From: Paenibacillus dendritiformis
GTDB lineage: Bacteria > Bacillota > Bacilli > Paenibacillales > Paenibacillaceae
Reading direction: 5' to 3'
Length of the DNA: 64,000 nt
Assembly: GCF_021654795.1 (NCBI RefSeq)
Contig: NZ_AP025344.1
Span: 2,294,501 to 2,358,500, forward strand
Positions 32,765-42,752 of this stretch are shown piece by piece (the first letter of the stretch is position 1; every line of letters begins with the position of its first letter). The notes beneath the pieces are model-generated. The model was not told the DNA's origin. It saw nothing but the letters and a program-made list of their open reading frames with translations, and did not search any database. Both the position numbers and the translations under genes were made by a program.

Positions 32765-34039
32765 GTGCAGATGGTACAGATTGTGATATTGACGATACTT
32801 GTCTTCTTCATCATCGTGACGATTCACGAGTGGGGACATTTTATCTTTGCAAAACGTGCGGGCATTCTCGTTCGAGAGTTCGCCATCGGGTTTGGTCCGA
32901 AAGTGTTCTCCCATACGCGCGGAGAGACCCGTTATACGCTCCGGCTGCTGCCGGTCGGCGGCTTCGTCCGGATGGCGGGGGAAGATCCGGATCTGGTGCA
33001 GATCCAGCCCGGGCAGACGATTGCCGTCCGGCTGAAGGACAATCAAGTCACCAAGCTGTACTTGGATCAGCTGGATATGCGCAAGCAAGTCGTGCGCGGC
33101 GAAGTGAAGGAGATCGATCTGGAGCATGCGTTGAAGCTTACGATGGACGTGGAAGGGGAGGAAGTGACCTATGACGTTCATCCGCAAGCGAAGATGATTG
33201 TGAAGGGCGAGGACACGCAAATTGCGCCTTACCACCGCCAATTCGGCAGCAAGACGGTCGGACAGCGCGCGCTGGCGATTTTCGCCGGCCCTTTCATGAA
33301 CTTCGTGCTGGCGTTTATCCTGTTCGGAGCCTACATACAGATGGTCGGCATGCCCGTCGAGAACCCGTCTTATGTCAAGATTGGCGACGTGACACCGAAT
33401 ATGCCTGCGGCGGAAGCGAATTTGCAGAAGGGCGATATTATTGAGAAGGTGAATGATTTCGCCGTCGGCGGCAACCGGGACAAGATGATCGACATCATCG
33501 AGAAATCGGAAGGCAAGCCGGTGGAGATGACGATTGTCCGGGGAGAAGAACGGTTCACTGTCCGGCTGACGCCGGTGAAGGTGGAAGGCCAGGAAGGCGG
33601 CAAGGTCGGCATCGTGCCGGTATTCCCGACCCGCAGCGCCTCAATCGGAGAGACGGTCAAATATGCGGGCATATCCATGGTCGATACGACACAGCGCATT
33701 TTTGAAGGATTCCGCATGCTGATTTTTGGCCAGTTCAGTCTGGATGATCTGGGCGGACCGGTGCGGACGTTCGAAGTGACGGGACAATTCGCCAAGCAGG
33801 GGATTGGCCAGCTCACGTTATGGACCGCTATACTTAGCCTGTATCTGGGCATATTCAACCTGCTTCCCATTCCGGCATTGGACGGAAGCCGCCTCGTCTT
33901 TCTTGGCATTGAAGGACTGCGCGGCAAGCCCGTCGATCCGAACCGGGAGAGCATGGTCCACTTTGTCGGCTTCGCCATGCTGATGCTGCTGATGCTGGCG
34001 GTGACCTACAACGATATTTTGCGATTAGTAAAAGGTTGA
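32765..34039 (+). CDS. rseP: Site-2 intramembrane metalloprotease RseP (RasP)
   Basis: RseP cleaves anti-sigma factors and signal peptide remnants within the membrane. The 424-residue protein has the zinc motif HEWGH at residues 21-25 in the first helix. A PDZ domain lies at about residues 205-275. The second metal ligand motif is FNLLPIPALDGSRLVFL near residue 365. The GTG at 32765 is ten bases after AAAGGAGG (32748-32755). The ATG at 32756 is too close to that site, so GTG is preferred. Position before proS and polC is the Bacillus order. Confidence 0.94.
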   Translation: MQMVQIVILTILVFFIIVTIHEWGHFIFAKRAGILVREFAIGFGPKVFSHTRGETRYTLRLLPVGGFVRMAGEDPDLVQIQPGQTIAVRLKDNQVTKLYLDQLDMRKQVVRGEVKEIDLEHALKLTMDVEGEEVTYDVHPQAKMIVKGEDTQIAPYHRQFGSKTVGQRALAIFAGPFMNFVLAFILFGAYIQMVGMPVENPSYVKIGDVTPNMPAAEANLQKGDIIEKVNDFAVGGNRDKMIDIIEKSEGKPVEMTIVRGEERFTVRLTPVKVEGQEGGKVGIVPVFPTRSASIGETVKYAGISMVDTTQRIFEGFRMLIFGQFSLDDLGGPVRTFEVTGQFAKQGIGQLTLWTAILSLYLGIFNLLPIPALDGSRLVFLGIEGLRGKPVDPNRESMVHFVGFAMLMLLMLAVTYNDILRLVKG

Positions 34040-34109
34040 CTATCGGCACGATCATTATTCGCAACATCATGGGCGATGGGGTTGTGTCTTCGGGAGGATT
34101 TTAACGGTT

Positions 34110-35558
34110 ATGTCGAAAGAGAAGCAGTTCGTTACGGAAATTACGCCCCAGCAGGAGGACTTTTCCCGTTGGTATATTGACGTTATCAAAAAAGCGGAGC
34201 TGATGGATTATTCGCCAGTGCGCGGCTGCATCGTCTTCCGCCCGGACGGCTACGAGATTTGGGAGCATATCAAGGACGAGCTGGATCGCCGCTTCAAGGA
34301 GACGGGACACCGCAACGCGTATTTCCCGCTCTTCATTCCCGAGAGCTTTTTCCAGAAGGAAAAGGAGCATGTCGAAGGGTTCAATCCGGAGCTTCCATGG
34401 GTAACGGAAGCAGGCGGCGAGCCGCTGGAAGAGAAGCTGGCCATCCGCCCGACGTCCGAGACGATGATCGGGCACATGTATGCGAAGTGGATCCAATCGT
34501 ACCGGGATCTCCCGGTGCTCATCAACCAATGGGCGAACGTCGTCCGCTGGGAGAAAAGAACGCTTCCGTTTTTGCGTACGAGCGAATTTCTGTGGCAGGA
34601 GGGCCATACGGCGCATGAGACCGAAGCAGAAGCGCGCGAAGAGACGATGCGCATGCTTACGATCTACCGCGAGTTCGTCGAGGATTTCTTGGCGATTCCG
34701 GTAATCGAAGGCCAGAAGACGCCGTCCGAGAAATTCGCCGGCGCGGTGGATACCTTCTCCATCGAAGCGATGATGAAGGACGGGCGCGCCGTTCAGGCGG
34801 GGACATCCCACTATTTGGGCACCAACTTCTCCGTCGCCTTCGAGATTCAATTCCTGGGGCGGGAGAACGAACTTGAATATGCGCATACGACATCATGGGG
34901 CGTAAGCACCCGGCTTATCGGATCGCTCATTATGGTGCATGGGGACGATCGGGGACTCGTCCTGCCGCCGAAGGTTGCTCCGACCCAAGTCATCATGATC
35001 CCGATCGGTCCGGCGAAGATGCGCGATCAAGTCGTCGGACGAGCCGATGAGCTGTTCGCGGAATTGAAGCGGGCCGGCATCCGCGTCCGGATGGACGACC
35101 GAAGCGATATCAGCCCGGGCTGGAAGTTCAATGAATATGAAATGCGCGGCGTTCCGGTCCGGCTTGAGATCGGACCGCGGGATATGGAGAACGGCGTGTG
35201 CGTGCTCGTGTCGCGCGTATCCGGCGAGAAGCGGATCGTGGAGCAGAGCAAGCTGGCCGAAGAAGTGAAGCGGATGCTGGATGACGTGCACCGGGAGATG
35301 TACGATCGTGCGCGCCGGTTCCGCGACGACCACTTCTATTCGGTCGACACGATCGACGAGATGAAGGCGCTGATGGAAGAGAAGCGCGGCTTCACGCTCG
35401 CCGGCTGGTGCGGCTCGGAAGCCTGCGAGAAGCATGTCAAGGACGAGACCGGCGCCACAAGCCGCAATATCCCGTTCGCGGCGCAAGAGAGCAAGAAAAC
35501 CTGCCTCGTATGCGGAGAAGAGGCGAAACACACTGTCGTGTTCGCCCGCGCGTATTAA
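34110..35558 (+). CDS. proS: Prolyl-tRNA synthetase, eukaryote/archaea-like type
   Basis: ProRS charges tRNA-Pro. The 482-residue protein has class II motifs, including RPTSETMIGHMYAKWI, NVVRWEKRTLPFLRTSEFLW and QAGTSHYLGTNFS. It lacks the roughly 180-residue insertion editing domain between motifs 2 and 3 that is found in bacterial-type ProRS such as that of B. subtilis (about 564 residues). It ends with the Cys-containing segments WCGSEACEKH and CLVCGEEAKH plus a final ARAY, as in the archaeal/eukaryotic class with a C-terminal zinc domain. It nevertheless sits at the classic rseP-proS-polC site. Confidence 0.93.
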   Translation: MSKEKQFVTEITPQQEDFSRWYIDVIKKAELMDYSPVRGCIVFRPDGYEIWEHIKDELDRRFKETGHRNAYFPLFIPESFFQKEKEHVEGFNPELPWVTEAGGEPLEEKLAIRPTSETMIGHMYAKWIQSYRDLPVLINQWANVVRWEKRTLPFLRTSEFLWQEGHTAHETEAEAREETMRMLTIYREFVEDFLAIPVIEGQKTPSEKFAGAVDTFSIEAMMKDGRAVQAGTSHYLGTNFSVAFEIQFLGRENELEYAHTTSWGVSTRLIGSLIMVHGDDRGLVLPPKVAPTQVIMIPIGPAKMRDQVVGRADELFAELKRAGIRVRMDDRSDISPGWKFNEYEMRGVPVRLEIGPRDMENGVCVLVSRVSGEKRIVEQSKLAEEVKRMLDDVHREMYDRARRFRDDHFYSVDTIDEMKALMEEKRGFTLAGWCGSEACEKHVKDETGATSRNIPFAAQESKKTCLVCGEEAKHTVVFARAY

Positions 35559-35655
35559 GCAGGGCAGATCCGTGTGCCGCGCAGCCCTTGTCATTCGGCA
35601 GGGGTCCGGCAATACGGCCGTGCCCGGCCGCCGGGTTGCGGAATGAATGAGAAGG

Positions 35656-35727
35656 AAGCTTCCTCCGCGGGAACATCCAACGGAACACCGGACGATGGCT
35701 CGAGTGCAGGAAGCTTTTCTTTTTAGA
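35656..35727 (+). terminator. Possible terminator between proS and polC
   Basis: AAGCTTCCT (35656-35664) can pair with AGGAAGCTT (35708-35716), followed by TTCTTTTT. The loop of about 43 bases is long but could contain further structure. The 279-base proS-polC gap shows nothing else that I can assign. Confidence 0.4.
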
Positions 35728-35837
35728 AGTGGTAGTTTATAAAGTCCGAGTTTGATCACGAAGCGGTACAGTCCGTTCTATATTCAGCAAGATTACGAAC
35801 CGATACAACCGGTTGTCATGGGGGTGGAATAATCGGC

Positions 35838-38800
35838 ATGTCGGATAACAGAATGCGATTCGAATTATTAATGAAGCAGGCGGGCATTCCTGCGGAGCTG
35901 GCGGAAGGAAGCTATCATGACGCCAGAATCGAACGGGTGGAATGCAGCCGTTCCAATCGGGAATGGACGATCCATATCGGGAAGGCGTCGGTAGCGCCGG
36001 CGGAGGCGTACCGCACCTTTTGTCTCCGCGTGCAGGAGAAGCTGTCCCATATTGCCAAGATCCGTATTATTTTTCATTACGATGAAAATGTGAGCAACGC
36101 GGAGATCGTCGATTCCTATTGGGGGCTGTTCGTCGAATGGGTGAAGCGAGAAGTGGCTTCCGTCAACGGCTGGCTGCATCGCGCCAAGGTCGATGTGGAA
36201 GGCGATCTGGTCAAGCTGGCGCTGGCCGAAGCGACGACATTGGAGCTTGCCAAGAAGAAGCAGATCGACAGTTATGCCGTTCAATTTTTCCAGACGTATT
36301 TCTCCCGATCCCTGCGCTTCGCGATGCAGAAAGGCAGCTTCGACGCGGATGCCTATGAGGCCTTCCAGGCCAAGCTTATTGAGGAAGAGCGGCAGGTTGT
36401 CCAGCAGATGATGGTGGAAGCCGAACGAGAGGCCGCCGAAGCGGCCGCTCCCGGGGAAGCGCCGGAACGTCTCCATGTCGGCTACGATATCAAGGACGAT
36501 GCGACGCCGATTATGGATATTCAGGATGAGGAGAAGCGGATCACGATCCAGGGAACCGTCTTCGGATTGGAAATGAAGGAGCTGCGGAACGGCAGCACGC
36601 TGTTCACGTTCAATGTGACGGACTTCACCGATTCGCTCATGATGAAGATGTTCGCGAAGACGAAAGAGGACCTTGCCATGCTTAGCCTCATCGCCAACGG
36701 CAAGTGGGTGAAGGCGCGCGGACGCGTGGAGTATGATCGCTTCATGATGGTGCCGGAGCTCGTGATGATTCCTTCGGATCTGAACGAGATCACGCCCCCT
36801 GCGGAGCGGCAGGATACGGCCGAGGAGAAACGGGTCGAATTCCATCTCCATTCCACGATGAGCACGATGGATGCGGTGGCGCCGATTGACGCCTACATCA
36901 AGCAGGCGGCCAAATGGGGGCATAAAGCGATCGCGGTCACGGATCACGCTAACGTGCAATGCTATCCGGAAGCGGCCAAGGCGGCCAAGAAGCATGGCTT
37001 GAAAATGATCTACGGCCTGGAAGCGAACGTTATCAACGACGATCTGGAAGTGGTCATGAACGCCGAGCCGCGCAACCTGAAGGAAGCGACCTATGTCGTG
37101 TTCGATATCGAGACGACCGGTCTGTCGGTCACGAATACGAAGATGACGGAGATCGCAGGCGTCAAAATGCAGGACGGCAAGGAGATCGATCGGTACGCCA
37201 GCTTCGTCAATCCGCATGAGCCGATTCCGTACCATATTCAGCAGCTCACGAATATTACGGATGAGATGGTGAAGGACGCTCCCGAAATCGATCAGGTGCT
37301 GCGCGAGTTCACGGAATTCGTCGGCGATGCGATCCTTGTCGCGCATAATGCGAGATTCGATGTCGGGTATGTGCAGTACAATCTGAAAAAGCTGGGCATG
37401 CCGGAACTGACCAATCCGGTCATCGATACGCTGGAGCTGGCCCGGCTAATCCACCCGACGCTGAAGAACCACCGCCTGAATACGCTGGCGGATAAATACA
37501 AGGTGTCGCTGGAAAACCATCACCGCGCCATTGACGACACGATTGCGCTCTTCGGCATTTTGAACGGCTTGCTCAAGGACGCGCAGGCGATTTACGGCAT
37601 TGACATGCTCGACCGCTTGAATGATTACGTGGGTCAGAACCTCAAGAACGCGCGGCCGTTCCACTGCAATATTTACGCGTTGAACGGCGTCGGCAAGAAA
37701 AATTTGTACAAGCTGGTCTCGCTGTCTCATACCGAATACTTCAATCGGGTCGCCTGCATTCCGAAGAGCAAGCTCGTGGAGATGCGGGAAGGGCTGCTGC
37801 TGATGTCGGGCTGCGAGAAGGGCGAGTTTTTCGAGACGGTGCTCAACAAATCGATCGAAGAGGCCGAGCAGGTGGCGGAGTTTTACGATGTGCTGGAGAT
37901 TCAGCCGCTGACGATGTATATGCATTTGGTGGAAAAGGGACTCGTCGCCTCCAAGCAGCACATCGAGGAAGCGCTGCGCAAAATTGTCCGGATCGGGGAA
38001 AAGCTGAACAAGCCTGTCGTCGCCACGGGCAACGCGCACTATCTCCACCCAAGAGACAAGCTGTTCCGCGACATCACCATTCACGGCATCACGGGCTTCA
38101 GCCCGCTCAAGGATATGCGAAAGCCGGATGCCCATTTCCGCACGACGACGGAAATGCTGCAGGAATTCGAGTTCCTCGGCAAAGAGACGGCCTACGATGT
38201 CGTCGTCCGCAATACGAATGAGCTCGCGGATCGGTTCGAGGAACTGGTTCTGTTCCCGGACAAGCTGTTCACGCCGATTATCGAAGGGGCAGACGAAGAG
38301 ATTCGGACGACCTGCTACCGGACGGCGGAAGAGATCTACGGCACCCCGCTGCCGGATATCGTCGTCAAGCGGCTGGAGAAGGAACTGGAGCCGATTATTA
38401 AATACGGCTTCTCCGCCAACTATCTGATCTCCGAGCGGCTCGTCAAAAAATCGAATGAAGACGGCTATCTCGTCGGTTCCCGGGGGTCGGTCGGCTCATC
38501 GGTCGTCGCGACCTTCCTCGGCATATCCGAGGTCAACCCGCTGCCGCCGCATTATATATGCAAAAATCCGGAATGCAAGCACAGCGAGTGGATTACGGAC
38601 GGAAGCGTGCCGAGCGGCTTCGATCTTCCGGACAAGCCGTGCCCGCAATGCGGCCAGATGCTGAAGGGCGAAGGCCAGGACATCCCGTTCGAGACGTTCC
38701 TCGGCTTCAAGGGCGATAAAGTTCCCGATATCGACCTGAACTTCTCCGGGGAGTATCAGCCGCATGCCCATAACTTCACGAAGATTATGTTCGGCGAGAA

Positions 38801-40148
38801 GAGCGTCTTCCGCGCAGGGACGATTGGAACGGTGGCGGAGAAGACGGCGTTCGGCTTCGCCAAGAAATATGAGGAATCGCACGGGAAGTCGTGGCGGGGC
38901 GCCGAGCTTAACCGGCTTGCTGCCGGCTGTACCGGGGTGAAGCGGAGCACCGGCCAGCATCCGGGCGGGATCGTTGTCGTTCCGGATTACATGGAAGTCG
39001 AAGATATCACGCCGGTCCAATATCCGGCGGACGATACGTCGGCTGAATGGAAGACGACGCATTTCGATTATCACGCCTTCGACGCGAACCTGCTCAAGCT
39101 TGATATTCTCGGACACGATGATCCGACGATGATGCGGATGCTGCAGGATCTGACGGGCGTCGATCCGACGACGATACCGATGAACGATCCGAAGGTGATG
39201 AGCTTGTTCAATTCGACGGAAGCGCTGGGCGTCACGCCGGAGCAGATTCGCACGCCGGTCGCCACCTACGGGATTCCCGAGATGGGAACGCGCTTCGTCC
39301 GGCAGATGCTCGTGGAAGCCCAGCCTTCTTCCTTCGCGGATTTGCTGCAAATCTCGGGCTTGTCCCATGGCACGGGCGTATGGCTTGGCAATGCGCAGGA
39401 GCTCATCAAGAACGGGGTCTGCACCATCAAGACGGTCATCGGGTGCCGGGACGAGATTATGCTGTACTTGATCTACAAGGCGGGAATGGACGCCGGCCTC
39501 GCCTTCAAAATCACCGAGAGCGTGCGGAAAGGGAAAGGGCTCACTCCGGAATGGATCGAAGAGATGAAGCGGTGCAACGTGCCGCAATGGTATATTGATT
39601 CCTGTCTCAAGATCCAGTACATGTTCCCGAAAGCCCACGCCGCGGCGTATGTTATCTCGGCGGTGCGGACCGCGTATTTCAAGCTCTACCATCCGATTGA
39701 ATTCTATGCGACTTACTTCACGGTGCGCGCGGAAGACTTCGATATCGAGCTGTGCTGCCAGGGCTATGATGCGATCAACCGCAAGATTAGCGAGATCGAA
39801 GCGAAGGGATTCCAGGCCACGACGAAGGAGAAAAGCATGGTATCGATTCTGGAGATGGCGCTCGAAATGACCGCCCGCGGGTTCACGTTCAAGCCGATCG
39901 ATCTGTACCGGTCCGACGCGACCCGATTCCAGGTGGACGATGGCGCGCTCATCCCTCCTTTTTCGGCCGTGCAGGGTATCGGCGAGAATGCGGCCCGCAA
40001 TATTGCGGCTTCCCGCGAAGCGGGAGAATTCTTGTCCGTCGAAGACTTCCAGAACCGCTCCAAGGCGACGAAAACGATCGTCGAGCTGTTGAGCCAGATG
40101 GGCTGCTTCCGCGGACTGCCGGAGAGCAATCAGCTGTCACTGTTCTGA
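35838..40148 (+). CDS. polC: DNA polymerase III PolC-type, alpha subunit with exonuclease
   Basis: PolC is the main replicative polymerase of Bacillota and carries its own proofreading exonuclease. The 1436-residue protein has an OB-fold region at about residues 235-325. A PHP domain begins at HLHSTMSTMDAV near residue 335 and is interrupted by the DEDDh exonuclease, with VVFDIETTGLSVTNTKMTEI near 420 and VAHNARFDVGYVQ near 500. A zinc-finger-like segment (CKNPECKHSEW and CPQCGQM) lies near 908-940. The polymerase active-site motif PDIDLNFSGEYQ is near 964. Length and order match the family. Confidence 0.98.
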   Translation: MSDNRMRFELLMKQAGIPAELAEGSYHDARIERVECSRSNREWTIHIGKASVAPAEAYRTFCLRVQEKLSHIAKIRIIFHYDENVSNAEIVDSYWGLFVEWVKREVASVNGWLHRAKVDVEGDLVKLALAEATTLELAKKKQIDSYAVQFFQTYFSRSLRFAMQKGSFDADAYEAFQAKLIEEERQVVQQMMVEAEREAAEAAAPGEAPERLHVGYDIKDDATPIMDIQDEEKRITIQGTVFGLEMKELRNGSTLFTFNVTDFTDSLMMKMFAKTKEDLAMLSLIANGKWVKARGRVEYDRFMMVPELVMIPSDLNEITPPAERQDTAEEKRVEFHLHSTMSTMDAVAPIDAYIKQAAKWGHKAIAVTDHANVQCYPEAAKAAKKHGLKMIYGLEANVINDDLEVVMNAEPRNLKEATYVVFDIETTGLSVTNTKMTEIAGVKMQDGKEIDRYASFVNPHEPIPYHIQQLTNITDEMVKDAPEIDQVLREFTEFVGDAILVAHNARFDVGYVQYNLKKLGMPELTNPVIDTLELARLIHPTLKNHRLNTLADKYKVSLENHHRAIDDTIALFGILNGLLKDAQAIYGIDMLDRLNDYVGQNLKNARPFHCNIYALNGVGKKNLYKLVSLSHTEYFNRVACIPKSKLVEMREGLLLMSGCEKGEFFETVLNKSIEEAEQVAEFYDVLEIQPLTMYMHLVEKGLVASKQHIEEALRKIVRIGEKLNKPVVATGNAHYLHPRDKLFRDITIHGITGFSPLKDMRKPDAHFRTTTEMLQEFEFLGKETAYDVVVRNTNELADRFEELVLFPDKLFTPIIEGADEEIRTTCYRTAEEIYGTPLPDIVVKRLEKELEPIIKYGFSANYLISERLVKKSNEDGYLVGSRGSVGSSVVATFLGISEVNPLPPHYICKNPECKHSEWITDGSVPSGFDLPDKPCPQCGQMLKGEGQDIPFETFLGFKGDKVPDIDLNFSGEYQPHAHNFTKIMFGEKSVFRAGTIGTVAEKTAFGFAKKYEESHGKSWRGAELNRLAAGCTGVKRSTGQHPGGIVVVPDYMEVEDITPVQYPADDTSAEWKTTHFDYHAFDANLLKLDILGHDDPTMMRMLQDLTGVDPTTIPMNDPKVMSLFNSTEALGVTPEQIRTPVATYGIPEMGTRFVRQMLVEAQPSSFADLLQISGLSHGTGVWLGNAQELIKNGVCTIKTVIGCRDEIMLYLIYKAGMDAGLAFKITESVRKGKGLTPEWIEEMKRCNVPQWYIDSCLKIQYMFPKAHAAAYVISAVRTAYFKLYHPIEFYATYFTVRAEDFDIELCCQGYDAINRKISEIEAKGFQATTKEKSMVSILEMALEMTARGFTFKPIDLYRSDATRFQVDDGALIPPFSAVQGIGENAARNIAASREAGEFLSVEDFQNRSKATKTIVELLSQMGCFRGLPESNQLSLF

Positions 40149-40205
40149 CCGGGCGCTTCGAGAAGCGGCAGGCATATTCCCGGAAAGCGGAGCTTGGGAT
40201 GGCCC

Positions 40206-40235
40206 TTGCCATTCCATATAGGGCTATGATATAAT
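40206..40235 (+). promoter_or_regulatory. SigA-type promoter of the rimP-nusA-infB operon
   Basis: TTGCCA (40206-40211) and TATAAT (40230-40235) are 18 bases apart, and TGA just before the -10 gives an extended -10 character. It lies downstream of polC and about 125 bases before the rimP start. Confidence 0.78.
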
Positions 40236-40270
40236 TTTTTTGGTAATCATGTGGATAAATCCGTTGCGCA

Positions 40271-40292
40271 AAGAGTGGGGAAACCCACTCTT
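40271..40292 (+). promoter_or_regulatory. Leader hairpin upstream of rimP with GAAA tetraloop
   Basis: AAGAGTGGG (40271-40279), loop GAAA and CCCACTCTT (40284-40292) form a perfect nine-pair stem capped by a GNRA-type tetraloop. It lies about 35 bases into the predicted transcript, and only TCATATTTG follows, so it is not a normal terminator. A regulatory or stabilising leader role is inferred. Confidence 0.65.
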
Positions 40293-40358
40293 TCATATTT
40301 GCGTGCGGATTCTGAAATATAGAGCAACTATTTCCAACTAAGCAGGAGGTCCTTGAAT

Positions 40359-40820
40359 TTGAGTTCACCGAACATTAAATCGGTAGTCGAAAGCATGATC
40401 ACGCCATATTTGGAGGAGAACGGCTTCGAACTGGTCGACATCGAGTATGTCAAAGAAGGCAGCAGCTGGTATTTGCGCATTTTTGTAGACAAAGAGGGCG
40501 GCATCGATATCGAGGACTGCGGGCGCATCAGCGAGTACGTAAGCCAGAAGCTGGATGAGGCCGATCCGATCGAGGATGCTTATTTCTTGGAGGTATCGTC
40601 TCCGGGGGCGGAACGCCCGTTGAAAAAACCGCAGGATGTTGCCAAATCCGTAGGCAAGCATGTATTTGTCACTACATACGAGCCGATTGGCGGATTGAAG
40701 GAGTTCGAGGGGGAATTGGTGTCGTTCGACGGCGAGACGATGGTTGTGCAGGTTGGCGGCAAAGACCGCGCCATCCCGTATAACAAGGTAGCCAGCGCGA
40801 GACTTGCGATTGTCTTTTAA
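40359..40820 (+). CDS. rimP: Ribosome maturation factor RimP
   Basis: RimP assists 30S assembly. The 153-residue protein has the N-terminal core [20 protein letters not shown] and [20 protein letters not shown], then [19 protein letters not shown], all typical. TTG at 40359 is preferred because AGGAGG (40344-40349) is nine bases away. TTG at 40353 is only three bases from it. It opens the nusA operon. Confidence 0.94.
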   Translation: MSSPNIKSVVESMITPYLEENGFELVDIEYVKEGSSWYLRIFVDKEGGIDIEDCGRISEYVSQKLDEADPIEDAYFLEVSSPGAERPLKKPQDVAKSVGKHVFVTTYEPIGGLKEFEGELVSFDGETMVVQVGGKDRAIPYNKVASARLAIVF

Positions 40821-40939
40821 CATTCAATATGCATTCAAATAGGCCGGTTTTCATCGCCGGCAGGATGTTTGAACGCGCATCCTTGTTGAACTGAACAGGA
40901 ATCAGGCCGTGACCGGTCGAAAGGGGGAGCTAACCAATC

Positions 40940-42043
40940 ATGAGTATGGATTTTATTGAAGCGTTGACCGAAATTGAACGAGAAAAAGGAATTAGCAAAG
41001 ATGTATTGATTGAAGCGATTGAAGCTGCTCTTATTTCCAGCTACAAGCGCAATTTCAACACCGCGCAAAACGTGCGCGTCGACGTGAACCGCGCGACGGG
41101 CGTCATTAAAGTATTCGCCCGCAAGACGGTAGTGGATGAGGTTCTCGACCCTCGCCTGGAAATTTCGCTTCACGCCGCCCGCGAGATGAACCCGAATTAC
41201 CAGCTCGATGACATTTGCGAAATCGAAGTGACGCCGCGCGATTTCGGCCGCATTGCTGCCCAGACAGCGAAGCAGGTCGTTACCCAGCGCATTCGCGAGG
41301 CGGAGCGCGGCCTTATTTATAACGCGTTTATCGACAAAGCGGAAGATATCGTGACAGGTATCGTGCAGCGTCAAGATATGCGCAACGTCTTCGTCGATCT
41401 GGGCAAGGTGGAAGCGGTTCTCCCGCTGAATGAGCTGATGCCGAACGAGAAGTTCAAGCACGGAGATCGGGTGAAAGCATATATTACGAAGGTGGAAAAT
41501 ACGACAAAAGGCCCGCAAATCGTGCTGTCCCGGACGCATCCGGGCCTGCTGAAGCGCCTGTTCGAGCTGGAAGTGCCCGAAATCTTCGACGGGGTCGTCG
41601 AAATCAAGTCGGTCGCGCGCGAAGCGGGACAGCGCTCCAAGATCGCGGTTCACTCCCGGAACGAAGAGGTGGATCCGGTAGGTTCCTGCGTCGGACCGAA
41701 AGGGATGCGGGTGCAGACGATTGTGAATGAGCTGCGCGGCGAGAAAATCGATATCGTCCGCTGGTCGGACGATGTGAAGGAGTATGTCGCCAATGCGCTC
41801 AGCCCTTCCAAAGTCGTCGATGTCACCGTGTATGAATCCGAGAAGATGGCGCGGGTGATCGTGCCGGATTATCAATTGTCGCTCGCCATCGGCATCAAAG
41901 GCCAGAACGCGCGCCTCGCCGCCAAGCTGACCGGATGGAAGATTGATATCAAGAGCGAGTCCCAGGCCGAGCAAGAGCCTGTTCAGGAAGAGAGCGGCAT
42001 AGCGGGTACAGACACAGACAGCTTCGACAGCTTCGAAGAATAA
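40940..42043 (+). CDS. nusA: Transcription termination/antitermination factor NusA
   Basis: NusA binds RNA polymerase and nascent RNA and affects pausing, termination and rRNA antitermination. The 367-residue protein has an N-terminal polymerase-binding domain starting [20 protein letters not shown]. An S1 domain begins near residue 135 with [20 protein letters not shown]. Two KH domains follow, with [20 protein letters not shown] and [19 protein letters not shown]. It has no acidic C-terminal repeats, as usual in Bacillota. AAGGGGGAG precedes the ATG. Confidence 0.97.
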   Translation: MSMDFIEALTEIEREKGISKDVLIEAIEAALISSYKRNFNTAQNVRVDVNRATGVIKVFARKTVVDEVLDPRLEISLHAAREMNPNYQLDDICEIEVTPRDFGRIAAQTAKQVVTQRIREAERGLIYNAFIDKAEDIVTGIVQRQDMRNVFVDLGKVEAVLPLNELMPNEKFKHGDRVKAYITKVENTTKGPQIVLSRTHPGLLKRLFELEVPEIFDGVVEIKSVAREAGQRSKIAVHSRNEEVDPVGSCVGPKGMRVQTIVNELRGEKIDIVRWSDDVKEYVANALSPSKVVDVTVYESEKMARVIVPDYQLSLAIGIKGQNARLAAKLTGWKIDIKSESQAEQEPVQEESGIAGTDTDSFDSFEE

Positions 42044-42124
42044 CACCGAAGGCGCGACCATCGCCATATGTTACGGTCGCAGCCTCCGCCGGAAGCTCGA
42101 TCGGATCGTAAGGGGGAATGAGTC

Positions 42125-42436
42125 ATGAGAACAAGGAAGGTTCCGCTGCGCAAATGCGTCGCCTGTCAAGAAATGATGCCGAAAAAAGAACTGATTCGCG
42201 TCGTCCGGACGCCGGAAGACGAAGTTCTCATCGATCTGACCGGCAAGAAATCGGGCCGCGGCGCTTACTTGTGCGGGAAGCTGTCCTGCTTCAAGCTGGC
42301 GCATAAATCGCGGGCTTTGGACAGAGCGTTGAAGCATCAGGTGCAGCCTGAAATCTATGAGCAGCTTGCGCAAGATTTCATCAAGGTGGAAGATGAATTC
42401 AATGCAATGAAGGAACAGGTGGACGATGATGAGTAA
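42125..42436 (+). CDS. rnpM: YlxR-family RNase P modulator RnpM
   Basis: YlxR proteins are small RNA-binding proteins of the nusA operon. The B. subtilis member has been named RnpM for its effect on RNase P. The 103-residue protein has the signature RKCVACQEMMPKKELIRVVR, and GKKSGRGAYLCGKLSCFKLA. It ends in an acidic tail. It overlaps ylxQ by 11 bases. Confidence 0.9.
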   Translation: MRTRKVPLRKCVACQEMMPKKELIRVVRTPEDEVLIDLTGKKSGRGAYLCGKLSCFKLAHKSRALDRALKHQVQPEIYEQLAQDFIKVEDEFNAMKEQVDDDE

Positions 42437-42752
42437 GCTGATGTCCCAGCTCGGCCTTGCTCAACGGGCGGGCAAGCTGGTGACGGGCGACGAGATTGTC
42501 CTCAAGGCGATTCGCGGCAGCCAGGCTCAGCTTGTCATCGTAGCGGGGGATGCATCCGAGAACACGAAGAAGAAGTTTCGGGATAAGTGCAAATCGTACG
42601 GTATTCCGTTGGCCATCGGATTTGACAGAGACAGGCTGGGAGGAAGCATCGGCAAGCCGGAGCGGGTCGTGCTGGCTGTATTGGACAGCGGATTTGCGGC
42701 CATGATGCGGAACGGACTGAAAACTATGTCGGAGGTGGAGTATATTGAGTAA
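42426..42752 (+). CDS. ylxQ: L7Ae/L30e-family RNA-binding protein YlxQ
   Basis: YlxQ is an L7Ae-like protein that binds kink-turn-type RNA. The 108-residue protein has the fold signature [36 protein letters not shown] and [20 protein letters not shown]. It starts within rnpM and its end overlaps the infB start by eight bases, so translation is probably coupled. Two adjacent ATG codons are possible. Confidence 0.92.
   Translation: MMSKLMSQLGLAQRAGKLVTGDEIVLKAIRGSQAQLVIVAGDASENTKKKFRDKCKSYGIPLAIGFDRDRLGGSIGKPERVVLAVLDSGFAAMMRNGLKTMSEVEYIE

Noticed and set aside
35559..35837. T-box or other riboswitch near proS-polC
   Set aside because: CCGCGGG and a terminator-like stem recall a T-box, but the element lies after proS and before polC. 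It lacks the GGTGG-type T-box core and a specifier stem.
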